From NCBI GenBank assembly GCA_023390955.1, contig JAEWBW010000499.1, positions 1 to 5,433 of the forward strand: a stretch of DNA of 5,433 nucleotides. Reading direction: 5' to 3'. The position numbers were made by a program, and so were the translations under genes. How positions within the stretch are numbered: the stretch's first letter is position 1; every line of letters starts with the position of its first letter. Shown piece by piece: positions 1-4,173 of the stretch. This stretch comes from Pseudomonadota bacterium. GTDB taxonomy: Bacteria > Pseudomonadota > Alphaproteobacteria > Rhizobiales > Xanthobacteraceae. Below the pieces are notes generated by a model. That model saw only the letters and a program-made list of their open reading frames with translations. It was not told the DNA's origin and ran no database searches.

Positions 1-493
1 CGACGATCTCGCGGGCGTCGCCGTTGATGAGGTCGGCGTTCTGGTGGACCCAGGACAGCGCGGCGGCGACGTCGGTTGCGCCGGCGGGCCATTGCGCCGA
101 CGGGGCCAGGCGGTAGTTGACGCGCACGCCGATCATGTCGTTGCGCGCGGCAAAGCACATGGCCTGGTCCTGCAGCTCGCGAGCGATATCAGGGCCGACA
201 TTGTCGCCGGTGAAGGTGTCGCCGGCCACGAGCAGCAGGATCGGCCGCGGCGTGCTCGCCTTGATCTCGGAGGCTGCGACGTCGAGGATGTTGGCTTCGC
301 TCTCGCCGTAGCGCAGGCCCCGCGAAAACGTCACCTGCTCGCACAGCCTGGCGGTGCCGCCTGCTGACGTCGCGGTGTCGGTCAGCCCTGTTCGCACCAG
401 ATCGGGCCGGCCCTGCCGCTGGAGCGGAAGCAGGCCATGCGCCGATGCAGCCGTCACCGAAAGAAGAAATGCAATTACGAGAAGATTTTTCAT
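1..493 (-). CDS. Exported alpha/beta-hydrolase, carboxylesterase type (partial, C-terminus outside window)
   Basis: The reading frame is open from an ATG at 493 to the left edge, giving 164 residues. Residues 1-18 look like a Sec signal peptide: a short basic start (MKN), a hydrophobic core, and ASA before His19, so the enzyme is probably periplasmic. The mature part follows the esterase plan: YGESEANILDV (62-72), a beta strand ILLLV (85-89) leading to the oxyanion-hole region, then VNYRLAPSAQWPAGATDV (125-142) and AALSWVHQNA (144-153), the standard run before the nucleophile elbow. The GxSxG serine and the Asp/His of the triad would lie beyond the edge. Where relatives have HGGG, this protein reads VAGDTFTGD (89-97), which is unusual. 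Cys51 and Cys113 could pair. ATG codons at 508 and 523 are also in frame; none of the three has a good ribosome binding site, and 493 is preferred because it gives the most compact signal peptide. The family is well supported; the substrate is unknown. Confidence 0.82.
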   Translation of the reverse strand, partial: MKNLLVIAFLLSVTAASAHGLLPLQRQGRPDLVRTGLTDTATSAGGTARLCEQVTFSRGLRYGESEANILDVAASEIKASTPRPILLLVAGDTFTGDNVGPDIARELQDQAMCFAARNDMIGVRVNYRLAPSAQWPAGATDVAAALSWVHQNADLINGDAREIV

Positions 494-636
494 TGTTGTT
501 AGTGCCATGCCGGGCACGAGCATCGGGCTGTCCAACCGGCTTGTCTTGTCAATTCGCCTGCTGGTCCAGTTTATTGCCGCCGCTTGAGGCGATTTGACGG
601 CATCGCGCCAGGCTCGCCCCGTCGCCTCGGCCAGCG

Positions 637-1128
637 CTATTTGGCGGCCTCGAAGGTGCAGGTTGCGCCCGAGCCATCCCGTTGCCTGATCGCGTTGGGG
701 TCGATGGTGCAGCTCAGTTTCGACAGGCTTTCATAGGTCGACCCGGCGGCTCCATCCGGGGGCACCCCCGCCAGCGCTTCGGTCGCAAAGATCTCGTTGG
801 CGGTGGAGCCGATCACGTTCCTGACCTTCTTGCCGAAGGTGACCTCGCAGGTGCGCACGGTGATGTCGACATTCCCAACGCGGCATACGATGCGATCCAC
901 GGTCACGACGATCGGCTTGTTGTGTGGAACGTCGGCGGTGCCCTTGAACAGCATCAGGATCGCCCGCTTCTCGGCCGACCCCAGCAGCGGCGACAGCGGC
1001 GCGATGACGCCGGCGAGCGCCAGCGCCGTGGATCCCGACACATTGCCCGGCTTCCCCGGTTCAGCGCCGAACGCAGGCGAGACCGCGAGGACGACAAGGA
1101 GCGGCGCGATCCGTTGGCCGAGCCTCAT
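637..1128 (-). CDS. Exported four-cysteine protein of unknown function
   Basis: This 163-residue protein is not one I recognise. Residues 1-22 form a signal peptide: basic MRLGQR, hydrophobic core PLLVVLAV, cleavage near AFGA at 21-22. A second moderately hydrophobic stretch (35-50) follows. The mature chain has exactly four cysteines (82, 94, 140, 157), an even number fitting two disulfides in an oxidised periplasm. The pairs CRVGNVDITVRTC and CTIDPNAIRQRDG...C suggest a small compact beta-rich domain. Its ATG lies inside the stop of the DUF3606 gene (ATGA, 1125-1128), with GGAAGG about 10 bases upstream, so its translation is probably coupled to that gene. No catalytic motif is visible. It could be a secreted or inhibitor-like envelope protein, but that is only a guess. 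The gene call is supported by the signal peptide, the overlap and a fully open frame; the opposite-strand frames here look like shadows. Confidence 0.85.
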   Translation of the reverse strand: MRLGQRIAPLLVVLAVSPAFGAEPGKPGNVSGSTALALAGVIAPLSPLLGSAEKRAILMLFKGTADVPHNKPIVVTVDRIVCRVGNVDITVRTCEVTFGKKVRNVIGSTANEIFATEALAGVPPDGAAGSTYESLSKLSCTIDPNAIRQRDGSGATCTFEAAK

Positions 1129-1544
1129 CTCAGGGCCGCCTTCCTGCGCTTTACGGCTGCCTTGCGCGCCTTCCTGACAGTTTTCTTGGCTTTTTTCTTC
1201 GCCGCCTTCTGCGCGGTGAGATAGGCCCCGACCTTCCTCGATGAGTGACCGGCAGCTGCGACTGCGGCCTTCAGCTTCGCGGGGGTGATCTTGAACTTCT
1301 TGGACCAGTAGCTGACTTCGTAGGGCTCGCTGAGCGCGATCCGCAACTTGTCGGAGGCGCGGTGTTTCTGCAGCTTGATGTAGCCTTCCACTTTTGCGGC
1401 GGAGTGGCCGACTTTCTTGACTGCATATTTCAGCTTGGCCGGCGTGACCTTGAATTTCTTCGACCAGTAGGCGACTTCGTATTTCTCACCAAGCGCGATC
1501 AGGGCGCGATCGGCGCCGCCCCGCTTCTTCTTGCTGTCCGCCAT
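1125..1544 (-). CDS. Small basic protein with two tandem DUF3606 domains and a histone-H1-like tail
   Basis: This 139-residue protein has two copies of the DUF3606 pattern, at residues 12-59 and 65-112, exactly 53 residues apart. Both carry YEVxYWSKKFKxTPAKLK followed by AV, GHS, KV and Y, and 25 of 38 aligned core positions (22-59 against 75-112) are identical. The tail (113-139) is built of Lys, Arg and Ala with a few Val, Thr and Leu: 15 of 27 residues are basic and none is acidic, resembling histone H1-like tails of bacterial proteins such as Hc1. DUF3606 has no assigned biochemical function that I know of. Nucleic acid binding is my inference from the tail and overall charge. The ATG at 1544 is chosen because AGGAGG sits 5 bases upstream; the frame also extends to a TTG at 1703, but without a binding site and through repeat-rich intergenic DNA. 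The gene overlaps the next one by ATGA, so the two probably form an operon. Confidence 0.9.
   Translation of the reverse strand: MADSKKKRGGADRALIALGEKYEVAYWSKKFKVTPAKLKYAVKKVGHSAAKVEGYIKLQKHRASDKLRIALSEPYEVSYWSKKFKITPAKLKAAVAAAGHSSRKVGAYLTAQKAAKKKAKKTVRKARKAAVKRRKAALR
1209..1511 (-). repeat. Tandem duplication of the DUF3606 unit within the gene
   Basis: The first copy spans 1368-1511 and the second 1209-1352, with a 159-base period and a five-residue linker. The copies are still clearly alike as DNA, for example in the stretch encoding YWSKKFK and TPAKLK. The first copy keeps more Lys after the AV motif (KKV); the second has AAA there. This is an in-frame duplication of one domain, not a mobile repeat. 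Confidence 0.88.
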
Positions 1545-1549
1545 GTTTC

Positions 1550-1555
1550 CCTCCT
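1550..1555 (-). promoter_or_regulatory. Ribosome binding site AGGAGG of the DUF3606 gene
   Basis: Read on the minus strand, AGGAGG is followed by GAAAC and then the ATG at 1544. This near-perfect Shine-Dalgarno at 5 bases decides the start in favour of the 139-residue form over the longer frame that begins at a TTG at 1703. Confidence 0.85.
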
Positions 1556-1556
1556 G

Positions 1557-1594
1557 CCGGATTGGGTGCGTAACTCTCACGCAACCGGATTGGG
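1557..1594. repeat. 10-base direct repeat CCGGATTGGG flanking a small inverted repeat
   Basis: CCGGATTGGG occurs exactly at 1557-1566 and again at 1585-1594, 28 bases apart. Between the copies is the inverted repeat TGCGT (1567-1571) / ACGCA (1579-1583) with a 7-base loop. The whole block lies directly upstream of the DUF3606 ribosome binding site, so it is either in that gene's promoter or in its mRNA leader. A direct repeat at nearly three helical turns could be a paired operator. No regulator is identified, and the function is inferred from position alone. Confidence 0.5.
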
Positions 1595-1677
1595 AAAGCA
1601 ATCCTGTCGAGATGCTGACCCCCAGGCTCGCGCGTGCCCCACCCGATGCTCGCGAGTCCGTGATGGAACCTAATCCC

Positions 1678-1701
1678 GTCTCAAACGACTTATCTTGAGA
1701 C
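1678..1701. promoter_or_regulatory. Inverted repeat GTCTCAA-N10-TTGAGAC in the divergent intergenic region
   Basis: The two 7-base arms (1678-1684 and 1695-1701) are perfect reverse complements separated by 10 bases. The centre lies about 38 bases upstream of the plus-strand small gene and about 145 bases upstream of the minus-strand DUF3606 gene. The geometry suits a dimeric regulator's operator, and a hairpin in a transcript is also possible. It overlaps a weak candidate stress-type promoter on the plus strand, GGAAC (1665-1669), 16 bases, then CGAC (1686-1689), which matches the alphaproteobacterial EcfG -35 element but only half of the CGTT -10 element. Confidence 0.4.
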
Positions 1702-1726
1702 AAGCACGAAAAGGTGCGAGGCGGTC

Positions 1727-1867
1727 ATGTCAGAGCAGTGGAAGGCCGATCCATCCGACATCATGCGGGCGAACGGGCATCCCGAGCTGGAATACGCAGC
1801 GGGCTGGACCATCGCCGGACTGGTGACGATCGGTACCATCGTCGCGGCCTGGGTGTTTGCGATCTAA
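1727..1867 (+). CDS. Small single-span membrane protein (46 residues), unknown function
   Basis: This short frame runs from an ATG with GAGG (1718-1721) five bases upstream to a TAA. The protein has a polar, mildly acidic N-terminal half (MSEQWKADPSDIMRANGHPE, 1-20) and a hydrophobic segment from about residue 27 to the C-terminus, containing WTIAGLVTIGTIVAAWVFAI (27-46), which fits one membrane helix. There is no charged residue after Glu22, so the helix ends at the C-terminus. It is divergent from the DUF3606 gene and convergent with the histidine kinase, whose stop is only 6 bases away. I do not recognise the family. The binding site, clean helix and placement make it more likely real than chance. 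The longer plus-strand frame starting at 1714 overlaps it in another phase and has no such structure. Confidence 0.65.
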   Translation: MSEQWKADPSDIMRANGHPELEYAAGWTIAGLVTIGTIVAAWVFAI

Positions 1868-1873
1868 CGCGCC

Positions 1874-3460
1874 TCAGGCGGCCGGAAATTGCAATTCGAA
1901 GGCGGCGCCCTCGCTCGACGGGAGCAGCCTGATCGAGCCGCCATGGCTCGCCATCACCGCACGGACGATCGCCAGCCCCATCCCGGTACCGCCGCTGTCG
2001 CGGCGCGTCGTGAAGAATGCATCAAATATCCTGTCGCGGTTGGGGGCAGAGATCGGCTCGCCGTCATTGCTGACCATCAGCCGCATCGTGGTGCGCTCGT
2101 CGACCGCTTCCAGCCTTATATTCTTCGCATGATGCCGCATTGCATTATCGGCAAGATGCGACAGCACGATCAGCGCCTTCTCGCCCGACATGCCGATGGG
2201 ACGGTCGAGCGGGCCGATCGCCGAGATGGCGCCGGTCGGAAACCGGCGCCTGAGGTCGCCGATCACGGAGGCAAGCTCGGTGCGCTCGTTCTGCGGCAGG
2301 CCCTCGGCTCGCGCCAGCTCGCGTAGCCGCTGCGCCATCGCCTCCAGCCGCTCGGCGTCAGCCAGGATGTTGGCGACGAACGTTTGTTGTTCGGCCGGGG
2401 TCAGGCTGTCCGGCTTGCCCTGAAGCGAGTCCTGTAGCAACTCGGCTGCGCCCTTGATCGAGGTCAGCGGCGATTTCAGCTCGTGGGTCAGGTGCGCCGA
2501 GAACGTTGCGATGTAATCGGATCGCCGTGCCAGTTGCTCGGCCATGCCGAGGAAGCTGTGCGAGAGCTGGGCGAATTCGCGCGTGCCATGATGCCGGAGC
2601 GGCTGGAACGCCTCGCGGTCGCCGCGGCCGATCCGTGCCGCGCGGTCGATCAGTTCGCGCATCGGCCGCGTGATGGTGCGAGAGAAGACGAGGCCGATCG
2701 CGATGGCGCCAAGAATGACGGCCAGTCCGGCCAGCACGAACTTGCCGCGCTCCTGATAGAGGTGGTCGAAGATGTTGCTCGGCGTGCGGGTCGCATAGAT
2801 CACGCCGGCGACGCGATTGTCGACGATAACGGGCATCGCCGAGAACACGTGGACACCGAGGCCGCGGCTGAAGGAATAGATCGGCGGCGGTGGCCTGTCC
2901 GGCACGCGGTTGCGCAAGACGGCGCGGTACTGCCCGCGTAGCGCGTCGGCGACCTCCTCAATATGGGCGAGGGACAGCCCGGCCTCCTGGCGGCCGGCGA
3001 TGACGACGCCCTGCGGATCGAGGATGCGAAAGCCCGCCAGCGTCACCTTCTGGGTCTCGCGGATGATCGGCGTCAAGACTGCACCGATCTCCAGATAGGC
3101 GCGGTCCGCTGGCTTTGATGCGGCCTGCCCATCGGGCCGTCGCCGCAGCAGGTCGTCGCCGGTCAGGTCCAGCCGCGGCCTGATCGGTGTGAACGCTTCG
3201 CCGGGATCGGGCAGCACGCCTGGCGCAACCTCCGGGCCGAGCGGGATCCCGCTGCCGAGCCGGCTCTCCACTTCGCGGGCATAGATCGTGGCGAGCACCC
3301 GGCTCTGCGCGATCAGCTCCGCCTGGGTCTGGCGGATCAGCTGGTTGTCGTAGAGGCGGAAGAAGAACAGCCCGACCAGCGGCAGCAGGGCGACGGTGGT
3401 CAGCACCGCGAAGATGACGAGGCCGAGCGAGGGCCGCCATTTGTCGGGCGCAGCACTCAT
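1874..3460 (-). CDS. creC: CreC-like membrane sensor histidine kinase
   Basis: This 528-residue two-component kinase autophosphorylates on histidine and should pass the phosphate to the regulator encoded just upstream. Order: transmembrane helix 1 (about 12-34), an extracytoplasmic sensor region of about 205 residues (35-240), helix 2 (about 241-259), HAMP (about 260-312), the dimerisation H-box with His326 in THELKSPLTSIKGAAELL, and an ATPase domain with Asn439 (N-box ADNAMRH), Asp466 (SNDGEP) and the glycine loop GGTGMGLAIV (490-499). The H-box and the LRGQY and later VFSAMPVIVDNRVAGVIYAT stretches of the sensor resemble E. coli CreC as I remember it, so I name it CreC-like; orthology was not tested. 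All catalytic motifs are present. Its ATG overlaps the regulator's TGA (ATGA, 3457-3460), implying coupled translation. The signal sensed is unknown. Confidence 0.9.
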   Translation of the reverse strand: MSAAPDKWRPSLGLVIFAVLTTVALLPLVGLFFFRLYDNQLIRQTQAELIAQSRVLATIYAREVESRLGSGIPLGPEVAPGVLPDPGEAFTPIRPRLDLTGDDLLRRRPDGQAASKPADRAYLEIGAVLTPIIRETQKVTLAGFRILDPQGVVIAGRQEAGLSLAHIEEVADALRGQYRAVLRNRVPDRPPPPIYSFSRGLGVHVFSAMPVIVDNRVAGVIYATRTPSNIFDHLYQERGKFVLAGLAVILGAIAIGLVFSRTITRPMRELIDRAARIGRGDREAFQPLRHHGTREFAQLSHSFLGMAEQLARRSDYIATFSAHLTHELKSPLTSIKGAAELLQDSLQGKPDSLTPAEQQTFVANILADAERLEAMAQRLRELARAEGLPQNERTELASVIGDLRRRFPTGAISAIGPLDRPIGMSGEKALIVLSHLADNAMRHHAKNIRLEAVDERTTMRLMVSNDGEPISAPNRDRIFDAFFTTRRDSGGTGMGLAIVRAVMASHGGSIRLLPSSEGAAFELQFPAA

Positions 3461-4161
3461 GCCGTCTCGCAGCGCCCGAGCTTGAAGCCGACCCCGTGAA
3501 TGGTTTCGATCACGTTGTCGCAGTTCAGCGCCGCGAGCTTGGCGCGGATGTTGCGGATATGGCTGTCGATGGTGCGGTCGGAGACCTGGATGTTGAGCTG
3601 ATAGGCCGCCCGCATCAATTGCTCGCGGTTGAAGACAGAGGTCGGCCGCGCCAGGAATGCGCGCAGGATGCCGAACTCGATTCCGGTCAGCTTGAGCGGT
3701 GTGCCGGCGAAGGTCGCGACATGCTGATCGGGATCGACCGACAGGCCGCCTTGCACCAGCACGCCGGGACTGGATCCCCTGGCGTCGCCGTTGCGGGGGC
3801 TGAGGCGGCGCAGGATGACATTGACCCGCGCCACCAGCTCGCGCGGGCTGAACGGTTTTGTCACATAGTCGTCGCCGCCGATCTCGAGCCCGAGCACCCG
3901 ATCGATCTCCTCGTCGCGCGCGGACAGGAACAGGATCGGGACATCAGAACTCTTGCGGACATCGCGGCAGACCTCGAGCCCGTCGAACTCAGGCATGCCG
4001 ATGTCGAGCACGATCAGGTCGGGCTTGTCGGCGGCAAAGCGGCTCAGCGCCTCCTTGCCGTCGCGCGCCTCGATCACGTCCATGCCGGCCTTCTTCAGCG
4101 CGACGCGGATGACCTCGCGGATGTGGCCTTCGTCGTCGACGATCAGAATGCGATGGGCCAA
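3457..4161 (-). CDS. creB: CreB-like OmpR/PhoB-family response regulator (TTG start)
   Basis: This 234-residue protein is a DNA-binding response regulator. The receiver domain (about 3-118) has the acidic pair Asp9/Asp10, phosphoacceptor Asp53 in LIVLDIGMPEFDG, Ser80 at the switch position and Lys102 in YVTKPFSPRELVARV. The winged-helix domain (about 134-230) contains LTGIEFGILRAFLARP and the recognition helix DRTIDSHIRNIRAKL (195-209), ending in the family hallmark IHGVGFKL. The stretch PILFLSARDEEIDRVLGLEI and the recognition helix closely match E. coli CreB from memory, supporting a CreB-like assignment. The start is TTG: the in-frame TAG of the upstream gene is only four codons away and no ATG or GTG lies between. 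GGAGA is 6 bases upstream. It sits in an operon between the membrane protein gene (12-base gap) and the kinase gene (4-base overlap). Target promoters are unknown. Confidence 0.92.
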   Translation of the reverse strand: MAHRILIVDDEGHIREVIRVALKKAGMDVIEARDGKEALSRFAADKPDLIVLDIGMPEFDGLEVCRDVRKSSDVPILFLSARDEEIDRVLGLEIGGDDYVTKPFSPRELVARVNVILRRLSPRNGDARGSSPGVLVQGGLSVDPDQHVATFAGTPLKLTGIEFGILRAFLARPTSVFNREQLMRAAYQLNIQVSDRTIDSHIRNIRAKLAALNCDNVIETIHGVGFKLGRCETA

Positions 4162-4167
4162 AAAACG

Positions 4168-4172
4168 TCTCC
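4168..4172 (-). promoter_or_regulatory. Ribosome binding site GGAGA for the TTG start of the response regulator
   Basis: On the minus strand GGAGA is followed by CGTTTT and the TTG at 4161, a spacing of 6 bases. The site lies in the 12-base gap after the TAG (4174-4176) of the upstream gene, and is the only Shine-Dalgarno-like element there. It supports initiation at the rare TTG codon, which restores a normal receiver-domain N-terminus (MAHRILIVDDE). Confidence 0.7.
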
Positions 4173-4173
4173 G

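Noticed and set aside
547..552. TTGACA on the minus strand upstream of the esterase gene, a perfect -35 hexamer
   Set aside because: No acceptable -10 element is found 16-18 bases downstream (the bases there read AGCCCG), so I do not call a promoter.
589..606. GCGAT-N8-ATCGC inverted repeat after the four-cysteine gene, as a terminator
   Set aside because: The stem is only five bases, the loop is eight, and no T-run follows, so it is not a convincing factor-independent terminator.
682..1224. 180-codon plus-strand frame opposite the four-cysteine and DUF3606 genes
   Set aside because: It spans two real minus-strand genes, has low-complexity arginine-rich composition and no ribosome binding site. 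It is a GC-rich shadow frame.
1545..1703. 53-codon N-terminal extension of the DUF3606 gene to an upstream TTG
   Set aside because: It has no ribosome binding site, unlike the ATG at 1544 with AGGAGG. The extension has no domain-like composition and runs through the repeats of the intergenic region.
2958..3440. 160-codon minus-strand frame in another phase within the kinase gene
   Set aside because: It is rich in Arg, Ala and Pro, as expected of an out-of-frame GC-rich read, and the kinase frame here encodes the expected first helix and sensor region.
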